From NCBI GenBank assembly GCA_934532985.1, contig CAKTAV010000003.1, forward strand, positions 178,750-242,749: a stretch of DNA of 64,000 nucleotides, written 5' to 3'. The translations under genes were made by a program, and so were the position numbers. The notes under the pieces were generated by a model. That model was given only the letters and a program-made list of their open reading frames with translations. It was not told where the DNA came from and searched no databases. This document shows, piece after piece, positions 42,297 through 50,023 of the stretch. The DNA is from an uncultured Butyricicoccus sp. GTDB lineage: Bacteria; Bacillota; Clostridia; Oscillospirales; Butyricicoccaceae. Position 1 is the stretch's first letter. Every line of letters starts with the position of its first letter.

Positions 42297-43733
42297 ATGG
42301 ATTATGTACTGGATCAAACCAGCCCCATTGAGAAGAACTTTGAAGCAATCTGCCGTGTTCCGCATGGATCGTTTCATGAGCAGAAGATCAGCGATTTCCT
42401 GACCGAGTTTGCAAAGAACCACGGTCTGAAGTATCATCAGCAGTCCTGCGGCAATGTCATTATTTATAAAGACGGCACCGAGGGATATGAGGATCATGCG
42501 CCGGTTATGCTGCAAGGTCATATGGACATGGTTTGTGAGGCTGTTCCGGGCTGTACGCATAATTTTGAGGAAGATCCGCTGGATCTGTATGTAGAGGACG
42601 GGCTGATTATGGCGCGCGGCACATCGCTGGGCGCCGATGACGGTGTCGGCGTGGCATACATGATGTCGATTCTGGAGAGCAAGACGCTGAAGCATCCGCC
42701 GCTGGAGTGCGTGTTTACCGTGCAGGAAGAGGTCGGCTGCGTGGGGGCGGCGGAGCTGGATATGTCGCTGCTGAAATCCGAGCGCATGATCGGTCTGGAT
42801 GATATCGGCGGCAATTCGACGACAATCTGCGCCGCGGGCATTGAGACGGCGGAGCTGAGCTTTTCCGCGCCGCGCAAGGCGAGCGACAAGGCATTCTTTG
42901 CACTGAAGATCGAGGGTCTGATTGGCGGACATTCGGGCGATCAGATTCATCTGGAGCGCGCGAACTCGAATAATCTGGCGGCGCGTGTGATGAATGCGGT
43001 TGTCATGGCTGGCTATCAGCCGGAAATCGGCAGCATTCAGGGCGGCACCAAGACCAACAGCATCCCGAGAAGCTGCACGGTTGTGTTCGCTGCGAACGGC
43101 ACGAAGGCCGAGCTGGAGAGCAGCATTGCGCGCATTATTGCAGAAATTGAGGACGAGTATCACTACAGTGATCCGAACATCCAGATCACGGTAGAGGATG
43201 CTGCCGCAGTGGACGTATACGATGCCGAGACGAGCAAGGATCTGATCGAGTATCTGTACCTGCTGCCGACGAGCTTGCAGCACCGCAGTAGGAACATTGA
43301 AGGTCTGACGACGGCGTCGGCAAATCTGGCGGTACTCACGACAGATGAACAGGGTGCACATATGACGTACAGTATGCGTGGCGCGGTGGATTCGCTCGTG
43401 GACACGCTGGAAAACAAGCTGCATATGCTGAGCGCCCGCTATGGCTGGGTCATTGACTCGGCAAACCGTTCGGAGTGCTGGCCGTATAACGAAACTTCTG
43501 CACTGCGCGGCGTATTGTCGGAGACATTCCATCAGGTCACGGGAAGGGACTTGGAACTGTGCGCCGAGCACGGCGGTCTGGAATGCGGCGCATTCAGCCA
43601 GATGCGTCCGAGCATGGACATTGTCACGATCGGACCGAAGGTAAGAGGCTATCACACGACAGAGGAATATCTGGATCGCGCTTCGTTTGCGGAGATCTAT
43701 GGTGTTCTGACGGCTGTGTTAGAGAAGTTATAA
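42297..43733 (+). CDS. pepD: Aminoacyl-histidine dipeptidase (M20 family, PepD)
   Basis: A 478-residue zinc dipeptidase. Metal-ligand motifs in order: LQGHMDMVCE (His), GADDGVGVAYMM (Asp), TVQEEVGCVGA (catalytic Glu and ligand), GLDDIGGNS (Asp) and YHTTEEYLD (His). It cleaves dipeptides such as carnosine and other Xaa-His in the cytosol. GGAGAGGAAGG precedes the ATG. It leads an operon with an OPT peptide transporter, so imported di- and oligopeptides are the likely substrates. Confidence 0.93.
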   Translation: MDYVLDQTSPIEKNFEAICRVPHGSFHEQKISDFLTEFAKNHGLKYHQQSCGNVIIYKDGTEGYEDHAPVMLQGHMDMVCEAVPGCTHNFEEDPLDLYVEDGLIMARGTSLGADDGVGVAYMMSILESKTLKHPPLECVFTVQEEVGCVGAAELDMSLLKSERMIGLDDIGGNSTTICAAGIETAELSFSAPRKASDKAFFALKIEGLIGGHSGDQIHLERANSNNLAARVMNAVVMAGYQPEIGSIQGGTKTNSIPRSCTVVFAANGTKAELESSIARIIAEIEDEYHYSDPNIQITVEDAAAVDVYDAETSKDLIEYLYLLPTSLQHRSRNIEGLTTASANLAVLTTDEQGAHMTYSMRGAVDSLVDTLENKLHMLSARYGWVIDSANRSECWPYNETSALRGVLSETFHQVTGRDLELCAEHGGLECGAFSQMRPSMDIVTIGPKVRGYHTTEEYLDRASFAEIYGVLTAVLEKL

Positions 43734-43754
43734 AAAATTGGAGGAGTAAGCACT

Positions 43755-45665
43755 ATGGAAGGAAAGGATTATAAACCTTATGTGCCTGCGGATAAGGTGC
43801 TGCCGGAATTTACGGCGACATCCATTATTCTGGGTATCATCCTGGCGATTGTCTTTGGCGGCGCGAACGCGTACCTTGGACTTCGCGTCGGCATGACGGT
43901 ATCGGCATCGATTCCGGCGGCCGTTGTCTCGATGGGTGTCATTCGTGTCATCCTGAAGAGAGAATCCATTTTGGAAAACAACATGGTACAGACCATCGGT
44001 TCCGCCGGTGAGGCACTGGCAGCCGGTGCGATTTTCGTACTGCCGGTACTGTTCATGTGGGCAGAGGAAGGCATGACCAGCATGCCTTCCATTTGGGAAA
44101 TCGGACTTACCACGCTGTGCGGCGGCGTCCTCGGCGTCTGCTTCATGGTGCCGCTGCGTGACTCGCTGATTGTCGAGGAACATGCCACCCTGCCGTATCC
44201 GGAAGGCATTGCCTGTTCAGAAGTTCTGATCGCCGGTGAAGAGGGCGGCGCAAAGGCCGGTCTGGTATTCCGCGGTCTGGGTCTGGCGGCCGTATACAAG
44301 TTTGTTTCGGACGGTATGTATCTGTTCCCGAGCCAGGTTGGCACGCAGATCAATGCGTACAAGGGCGCGGCAATCGGTACATCCACGCTGCCGGCTCTGG
44401 CTGGTGTCGGCTACATCTGCGGCTTCCGCACGGCGTCTATCATGTTCGGCGGCGGCATCCTGTCTTGGCTGGTACTCATGCCGATGATCGCAACCTTTGG
44501 TACGGATCTGGTTCTGTTCCCGGCAGATGTTTCGATTTCTCAGCTGTTTGCAGAACAGGGTTCGTCCGGTCTGTGGTCGAACTACATCCGTTACATCGGC
44601 GCCGGCGCCGTTATGACCGGCGGTATTCTGGGCATGATTAAGATCATCCCGACGGTTGTCCGCACCTTTAAGAAGTCGATGGGCGACTTTGGCAAGAACG
44701 ATGCCAATGCTACGCTGCGGACGCAGCAGAACCTGTCGATGAAGACCATCGGTGCGATTGTTATTATTACCGCAGTGGCAATGTGGCTGCTGCCGTTTAT
44801 TCCGGTCAACCTGCTGGGCGCTTTGATTATCGTTGTTGTTGGCTTTATCTTTGCCGCCGTTGCATCCCGTATCGTTGGCACGATCGGATGTAACAACAAC
44901 CCGGCTTCTGGCATGACGATTGCAACGCTGCTGATTGCCTGCCTGCTGTTCCGCACGTTTGGCATGACGGATATGGATTCCATGTGCGGTCTGGTTGCAA
45001 TTGGCTGCGTTGTTTGCGGCATTGTATGTGTTGCGGCAGATACGTCGCAGGACCTGAAGACCGGCTTCCTGATCGGTGCAACCCCGAAGAGACAGCAGAT
45101 TGGCGAGTTCATCGGCGTCTGCACATCGGCTATGGTAATCGGCGCGATTATGTTCCTGCTGAATGAGGCATGGGGCTACGGTACGGAAGAGCTTCCGGCT
45201 CCGACGGCGGCGCTGATGCGTATGGTAATTGAGGGCGTTATGGGCGGCAATCTGCCGTGGAACCTGATCCTGATCGGCGTATTCATCGCGCTGATCGCGG
45301 AGCTGTTCCGCATTCCGGTTTTGCCGTTCGGTGTTGGTATGTACCTGCCGATCTACACCTCGGTTGGCATCATGTTTGGCGGTATTATCCGTCTGCTGGT
45401 TGACAAGAAGAAGTATGCGTCGGAAGAGCAGCACAAGGAGTGCGCCGACAATGGCGTTCTGTACTGCTCCGGTCTGATTGCCGGTGAGGGCGTTGTCGGT
45501 ATCGTTCTGGCGGCGATTGCTGTTATTCCGTTTAAGTCCGAAACGCTGGCAGATGTTGTAAACATCTCAAACGTATTCAGCATCGGTCAAATTGGCGCTT
45601 TGGTTGTCTTTGCTCTGCTGATTGCAACGATTTACCGCACGGCGACCAAGATCAGAAAGAAGTAA
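43755..45665 (+). CDS. OPT-family oligopeptide transporter
   Basis: A 636-residue membrane protein with about 15-16 hydrophobic segments. Family motifs include GANAYLGLRVGMTVSASIPAAV, NNMVQTIGSAGEALAAGAIF, EEHATLPYPEGIACSEVL and CNNNPASGMTI. It imports small peptides, or metal-peptide chelates in some members, by proton coupling. GGAGG lies before the ATG, 21 bases after pepD. The peptide should be handed to PepD in the cytosol. Confidence 0.92.
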   Translation: MEGKDYKPYVPADKVLPEFTATSIILGIILAIVFGGANAYLGLRVGMTVSASIPAAVVSMGVIRVILKRESILENNMVQTIGSAGEALAAGAIFVLPVLFMWAEEGMTSMPSIWEIGLTTLCGGVLGVCFMVPLRDSLIVEEHATLPYPEGIACSEVLIAGEEGGAKAGLVFRGLGLAAVYKFVSDGMYLFPSQVGTQINAYKGAAIGTSTLPALAGVGYICGFRTASIMFGGGILSWLVLMPMIATFGTDLVLFPADVSISQLFAEQGSSGLWSNYIRYIGAGAVMTGGILGMIKIIPTVVRTFKKSMGDFGKNDANATLRTQQNLSMKTIGAIVIITAVAMWLLPFIPVNLLGALIIVVVGFIFAAVASRIVGTIGCNNNPASGMTIATLLIACLLFRTFGMTDMDSMCGLVAIGCVVCGIVCVAADTSQDLKTGFLIGATPKRQQIGEFIGVCTSAMVIGAIMFLLNEAWGYGTEELPAPTAALMRMVIEGVMGGNLPWNLILIGVFIALIAELFRIPVLPFGVGMYLPIYTSVGIMFGGIIRLLVDKKKYASEEQHKECADNGVLYCSGLIAGEGVVGIVLAAIAVIPFKSETLADVVNISNVFSIGQIGALVVFALLIATIYRTATKIRKK

Positions 45666-45671
45666 GTATTT

Positions 45672-46028
45672 ATGGCGAAAAAGAACAATAATCTTTTGGA
45701 ATTTGTCCCGCGACGGGCGGAAGGCCTGGAATGGACCGAACACGACAATGGCACGGTCACGCTGCACCGGAAAAACACCGGGTTTTACAATAAGCTTGCG
45801 CAGAAGTTTTTCCACAAGCCGCCGATTACCTATGTGAAGCTGGAGCGGTACGGAAGCTATCTGTGGCTGTTGATTGACGGCGAAAAGAACGTACAGGAGC
45901 TGTCCGTTCCGTTCAAAGAGCATTTCGGGGAAGAAGTGGAGCCGCTGTATCCGCGTATGGCGCAGTACATCCGTGCCTTGCAGGCGAACCGCTTCATCAC
46001 AGTGGAAAATCCGCAGGCAAGGAGATAA
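45672..46028 (+). CDS. PqqD-like (RiPP recognition element-like) protein
   Basis: A 118-residue soluble protein. From about residue 50 the pattern YVKLERYGSYLWLLIDGEKNVQELSVPFKEHFGEE followed by LYPRMAQYIRALQANRFI matches the PqqD fold (GS..W.LIDG..TV.E......F). PqqD proteins bind leader peptides for modifying enzymes, but no radical SAM or precursor gene is seen here. It lies seven bases after the OPT transporter gene and may bind peptide or the transporter. Confidence 0.8.
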   Translation: MAKKNNNLLEFVPRRAEGLEWTEHDNGTVTLHRKNTGFYNKLAQKFFHKPPITYVKLERYGSYLWLLIDGEKNVQELSVPFKEHFGEEVEPLYPRMAQYIRALQANRFITVENPQARR

Positions 46029-46031
46029 TCC

Positions 46032-46400
46032 ATGCATATTATCGTAAAAGTGGTTGAAGTCCTTTTGGTGGCAGTGGCAGTTGCCGTACTGTATGTCTGG
46101 GGCATGAAAAAGTCAGTGAATCAGAATCAGGATATGATGATGCAGCTGACCAATAAATGCGTAGGAATTGTTTTGAAGCAACTGAAAAAACAAGGCTATA
46201 TGACCATGAAAGAGATCGAAGCGGCCATTTCGAATGTCAAAGCGGGGCCGTCGTGGTCACAGCGAAAGGCGATTGTTCAGGATCCGGTTGCGTTTGGAAA
46301 GCAGCTGACAGCATATATGATCGACAACGGATGGATTGTCCGTCGCGGAAGCCGATTTATGTTGGCAGAGGGAGAGCAGACGGAGAAAAATTCGAAGTAA
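46032..46400 (+). CDS. Single-TM protein of unknown function in the pepD-OPT operon
   Basis: A 122-residue protein with one N-terminal hydrophobic helix (VVEVLLVAVAVAVLYVWGM) and a basic, helical cytoplasmic domain (CVGIVLKQLKKQGYMTMKEIEAAISNV; QLTAYMIDNGWIVRRGSRFMLAE) that may be a winged-helix-like fold. I do not recognise the family. AAGGAGA precedes the ATG; it is the last gene of the operon, three bases after the PqqD-like gene. Confidence 0.7.
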   Translation: MHIIVKVVEVLLVAVAVAVLYVWGMKKSVNQNQDMMMQLTNKCVGIVLKQLKKQGYMTMKEIEAAISNVKAGPSWSQRKAIVQDPVAFGKQLTAYMIDNGWIVRRGSRFMLAEGEQTEKNSK

Positions 46401-46408
46401 TACAGCGA

Positions 46409-46446
46409 CAGCCTGTGAGGGAGCATTCCTTCACAGGCTGTTTTCG
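46409..46446. terminator. Bidirectional terminator
   Basis: CAGCCTGTGA (46409-46418) pairs with TCACAGGCTG (46431-46440), followed by TTTTCG. It separates the convergent pepD operon and AEC transporter gene. Confidence 0.85.
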
Positions 46447-46461
46447 TCGCCGGGTTTGGGG

Positions 46462-47394
46462 TCATAGCAGGAGTTGAAATAGTCCGACCATGAGCGGCAT
46501 CGTGGCAATGCACAGCAAGGTGGTCAGCATATACAGCGCGCTGGCATGGGCGGAGTCCTGCTGGTAGAGCTGCGACATGGAGGTAAGGGTTGCGCAGGCC
46601 GGCGTGATGGCGGCGAGATAAACGGTCATCAGAATTGGCTTGGCGTCGGGAATCCATGCCGCGGCGCGCAGCGCCCAGAGCAGAGAGAGGGCGATGAGCG
46701 GATAAACAAGAAGCCGAAGGGCGGCGATCAAATAGTATCGAGGTGAGCGAAACAGCTGGCGCAGAGGAGATTCCGCAATGGCCATACCGGCGAGCAGCAT
46801 ACCGATCGGGCCGACCATGTTTCCGACGGTGGACAGGGTTTCAAGCAGGCGGGACGGCAGAGAGATATGAGAGAAAAACAGCAGGGCACCGATGAAGATG
46901 AAAATCAGATTGATGTTGAGCAGAATTTTCCTCCAGTCCATGCCGTGTATGCCGCGCAGGATGGTACTGCAATGGGTCCAGAGCAATATCAGCTGCACGA
47001 TGACAAAGGCGCAGGAATACACGACGTACTCATCGCCGAGCAGCGCGTGCACGAGAGGAATGACTAATGCGGCGGCGTTGCTGTAGATGACCGTTGCCTG
47101 TTCGATGACATCCAGATGCAGAAGGTGGCGAAGCAGGGCGGTGACAATTAAAAATAGAATGTGAAGAAGTACAGCAATGACGAACGCGTACAGCAGGCCC
47201 TGACGCAGTTGAGGGGTGTCGTCAATTTGAAAGGACTTGAGGATGACACAGGGCAGGACGAGATAGACCATGATGACGGACAAAACACGGCTGTCTGCCG
47301 CGGTGAGTAAGTGACAGCGGACAATGAGATATCCCATCAACAAAATTAGGAACAGCTCTGCAATTTGTTCCGCTAGCAGCAGGCTGACTTGCAT
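46462..47394 (-). CDS. AEC family (auxin efflux carrier-like) transporter
   Basis: A 310-residue protein with about ten hydrophobic segments. IAELFLILLMGYLIVRCHLLT at the start and GNMVGPIGMLLAGMAIAESPLRQL in the middle (P-x-x-M-x-x-x-G) are typical of the family, which in bacteria includes malate permease. The ATG at 47394 has AAAGGAA about ten bases upstream. Substrate unknown, probably an organic acid. Confidence 0.87.
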   Translation of the reverse strand: MQVSLLLAEQIAELFLILLMGYLIVRCHLLTAADSRVLSVIMVYLVLPCVILKSFQIDDTPQLRQGLLYAFVIAVLLHILFLIVTALLRHLLHLDVIEQATVIYSNAAALVIPLVHALLGDEYVVYSCAFVIVQLILLWTHCSTILRGIHGMDWRKILLNINLIFIFIGALLFFSHISLPSRLLETLSTVGNMVGPIGMLLAGMAIAESPLRQLFRSPRYYLIAALRLLVYPLIALSLLWALRAAAWIPDAKPILMTVYLAAITPACATLTSMSQLYQQDSAHASALYMLTTLLCIATMPLMVGLFQLLL

Positions 47395-47556
47395 GAAAAT
47401 CATTTCCTTTCTATTTTTTCGTTCCCTGCTAGTATAACAGGTTTTTGCCGCGGCGGCGACGTTTCTTTCCTGTGTGATGATGGGTTTTCTCATTTGACAT
47501 GCGGCGGTCGAGGACGTATAATGCAGACAAAGAAGTTTTAACGAAGGAGTTGCAAT

Positions 47557-48393
47557 ATGCAGATTGGCATTTCCACGGCATCATTTTATCCGCTGCTGCT
47601 GGAGGAGGGGATTACTCTTGCGGCACAGCTGGGATTTCGCAAGCTAGAAGTATTTCTGAACGCAGAAAGTGAATATGCACCGGCGTTTTGCGACGAACGC
47701 CGCCGACAGATGGAGAATTTGGGCGTGCGTGCGCAGTCGGTGCATCCGTTTACGTCTTCTATTGAGGGACACCTGCTGTTTTCAGGTTACCCGCGGCGGA
47801 CACAGGATGCGCTGGATCAATATCGCTATTATATGGAGGCGGCAGCACGGCTGGGAGCGCGGTATTTTACGTTCCACGGCGAGACACTTCGTGCGCGTGG
47901 TCTACCGCCGAGCAGCCCGGATGCGATGCGGTTTGATACGTATGCGGCGCTGTGCGAGATCGGCGAGGAATTCGGCGTGGTGTTCACGCAGGAGAATGTC
48001 TCGTGGTGCCGCTCTGCGGATCCGCTATTCCTGCGGCTGCTGTACGAGAATGTGCCGAAGCTGCGCTTTACGCTGGACACCAAGCAGGCGCTGCGGGCGG
48101 GACACAGCTGGCGCGATTACGTGGATACGGTGGGAGACCGCATTGTGAACCTGCATATCAGCGACTATAACAGCGAGTCGGACTGTCTGCTGCCGGGACG
48201 GGGTATCTTACAATTTGAGGACCTGTTCCAGCGGATGAAGAAGCATGGGTATACGGGCGATGCGATTGTGGAAGTCTATCGCACGGCATTTCAGCAGCCG
48301 GAGGAGCTGGAAGCGTCGCGGCGGTATTTGGAAGAGCAGGTTCTGAGCAGTAGCGGAAAACCGGCAGGAGTTGTTCTGCGGCGCAGAGTGTGA
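47557..48393 (+). CDS. Sugar phosphate isomerase/epimerase-like TIM-barrel protein
   Basis: A 278-residue AP-endonuclease-2-like TIM barrel. Features are MQIGISTASFYPLLLEEGI, YFTFHGET with a ligand His, VFTQENVSW with Glu, FTLDTKQALRAGH with Asp and His, VNLHISDYN and a late Glu in DAIVEVYRT. It is only distantly related to the sigma-54-controlled homologue at 4288. Substrate unknown. Divergent from the AEC transporter gene by 160 bases. GGAG precedes the ATG. Confidence 0.85.
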   Translation: MQIGISTASFYPLLLEEGITLAAQLGFRKLEVFLNAESEYAPAFCDERRRQMENLGVRAQSVHPFTSSIEGHLLFSGYPRRTQDALDQYRYYMEAAARLGARYFTFHGETLRARGLPPSSPDAMRFDTYAALCEIGEEFGVVFTQENVSWCRSADPLFLRLLYENVPKLRFTLDTKQALRAGHSWRDYVDTVGDRIVNLHISDYNSESDCLLPGRGILQFEDLFQRMKKHGYTGDAIVEVYRTAFQQPEELEASRRYLEEQVLSSSGKPAGVVLRRRV

Positions 48394-48442
48394 TATACTA
48401 AGTATCTAGGAAAAGATCGACGAAAGGGGAGAAAATATTGTC

Positions 48443-48895
48443 ATGAATTGTCCAACGTGTCATTATCCGGAAAGCAAGGTTATTGATTCACGACCGACGC
48501 CGGGAGGAGCAAGCATTCGACGCAGACGAGAATGTCTTGCGTGCGGACGCCGATTTACGACCTATGAGACAATAGAGTATGCCCCGCTGATGGTCATCAA
48601 AAAGGATGGCTCCCGCCAGCCGTTTGATCGCGAAAAACTGCTGTGCGGATTGATGAATGCCTGCAAAAAGCGCCCGGTTTCCCGTGCGCAGATGGAAGGG
48701 CTGATTGACGATATCGAACAGGTGCTAGCGGCCCAATGGGAGCAGGAGGTTCCGTCCTCGACGATTGGTGAGCTGGTGCTGGAACATCTGAAGGAAGTAG
48801 ATGAGGTTGCCTATGTGCGCTTTGCTTCGGTCTATCAGGAGTTCCGCGACATTGATTCGTTTGTGAAGATATTGGATTCCCTGCAAAAGCAGTAA
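48443..48895 (+). CDS. nrdR: Transcriptional repressor NrdR
   Basis: A 150-residue protein with an N-terminal zinc ribbon (MNCPTCHYPESKVIDSR ... CLACGRRFTTYE) and an ATP-cone domain (MVIKKDGSRQPFDREKLLCGLMNACKKRPV). It represses ribonucleotide reductase genes when dATP is high. Normal length. It is followed by its own terminator. Confidence 0.96.
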   Translation: MNCPTCHYPESKVIDSRPTPGGASIRRRRECLACGRRFTTYETIEYAPLMVIKKDGSRQPFDREKLLCGLMNACKKRPVSRAQMEGLIDDIEQVLAAQWEQEVPSSTIGELVLEHLKEVDEVAYVRFASVYQEFRDIDSFVKILDSLQKQ

Positions 48896-48901
48896 CAGGT
48901 G

Positions 48902-48941
48902 GGAAGGCGACTCGAAAGACATGCCTTCCTGCTTTTTTATT
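48902..48941 (+). terminator. Terminator of nrdR
   Basis: GGAAGGC (48903-48909) pairs with GCCTTCC (about 48924-48930), followed by TGCTTTTTTATT. Confidence 0.8.
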
Positions 48942-49019
48942 GTCGAAATAGGAAAAATCGGAGAACGCAGCAAGGACAAAACAAGAATACCAATCAAAAT
49001 GAGAAAGTGAGAGGCTGCG

Positions 49020-49811
49020 ATGGGAGAAACTCTAGGAAGCGCGCTGGCGGTACTGCTGATTCCGCTGATGGGCACGTCGATTGGCTCGGCGATGGTGTTT
49101 TTACTGCGAAAGGATCTGCCGACGTGGATGGAGAAAGCGATGCTGGGATTTGCCTCCGGTGTCATGATGGCGGCGTCGGTTTGGTCGCTGTTGCTGCCGT
49201 CAATTTCGATGGCAGAGCAGCAGGGAGAGAATGCGTGGAAACCGGCAGCGGTGGGCTTCTTGCTCGGCATGGCGTTTTTGCTGGCGCTGGACAGTCTGAT
49301 TCCGCATCTGCACCGCAACAGCAACCAGACGGAGGGTGTTCCGGCCAAGCTGCGGCGAACCACGATGCTCATCTTTGCTGTGGCGCTGCATAACCTGCCA
49401 GAGGGCATGGCGGTCGGCGTGACGTTTGCCGGTGCGGTGTTGGGGCATTCCGGAATCACGTTGGCGGGCGCCGTCACGCTGGCGGCGGGCATTGCGATTC
49501 AGAACTTTCCGGAGGGCGCGATTATCTCACTGCCGCTGGCGAAGGAAGGTATGCCGAAAGCAAGGGCGTTTGTCTATGGTGTGCTGTCCGGCGTTGTGGA
49601 GCCGATTGGTGCGATTGCAACGATTCTGCTGGCAAAGCACGTGGTGTCGATTCTGCCGTATCTGCTGGCCTTTGCCGCGGGCGCGATGATCTATGTCGTG
49701 GTGGAAGAGCTGATACCGGAGTCACAGACAGGCAGTCATTCCAATATCGGGACGATTGGCGTCGCGGTTGGCTTCGTGCTTATGATGGTGCTGGATATTG
49801 CGTTAGGATAA
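49020..49811 (+). CDS. ZIP family metal transporter
   Basis: A 263-residue membrane protein with eight hydrophobic helices. The metal-site motifs are FAVALHNLPEGMAVG in TM4 and IAIQNFPEGAIISLP in TM5. A His-rich loop is short (LIPHLHRNSNQ). It imports Zn, Fe or related divalent cations. GAGAGG is five bases before the ATG. No zinc-type operator is obvious upstream. Confidence 0.92.
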   Translation: MGETLGSALAVLLIPLMGTSIGSAMVFLLRKDLPTWMEKAMLGFASGVMMAASVWSLLLPSISMAEQQGENAWKPAAVGFLLGMAFLLALDSLIPHLHRNSNQTEGVPAKLRRTTMLIFAVALHNLPEGMAVGVTFAGAVLGHSGITLAGAVTLAAGIAIQNFPEGAIISLPLAKEGMPKARAFVYGVLSGVVEPIGAIATILLAKHVVSILPYLLAFAAGAMIYVVVEELIPESQTGSHSNIGTIGVAVGFVLMMVLDIALG

Positions 49812-49822
49812 TGAAATAATAG

Positions 49823-49872
49823 AAACCTGCCTCATAGTCGGATTCAATGTCTGATTACGAGGCAGGTTGTTT
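49823..49872. terminator. Bidirectional terminator between ZIP gene and feo operon
   Basis: AAACCTGCCTC (49823-49833) pairs with GAGGCAGGTT (49859-49868), T-rich on both sides. Confidence 0.85.
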
Positions 49873-50023
49873 ATTTATCTTTTTCTTGGTTATGACAATG
49901 CCCCGATGAGGGACATCCGGAGCAGCTGCCGCAGCAGGAGCCGGGATTGTTACGGCAATGGCGTATCGCGAAGAGAACGGCGACAAGCAGCAATGCCGAA
50001 ACAAGAATGGTGGGCAGATTCAT
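49871..50023 (-). CDS. FeoB-associated Cys-rich membrane protein
   Basis: A 50-residue protein starting at the ATG immediately after the feoB stop codon. An N-terminal hydrophobic helix (TILVSALLLVAVLFAI) is followed by RHCRNNPGSCCGSCSGCPSSG and a final HCHN segment. This is the usual small Cys-rich partner of FeoB in Firmicutes. It probably assists FeoB-mediated iron uptake or protects the pore. Confidence 0.9.
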   Translation of the reverse strand: MNLPTILVSALLLVAVLFAIRHCRNNPGSCCGSCSGCPSSGHCHNQEKDK

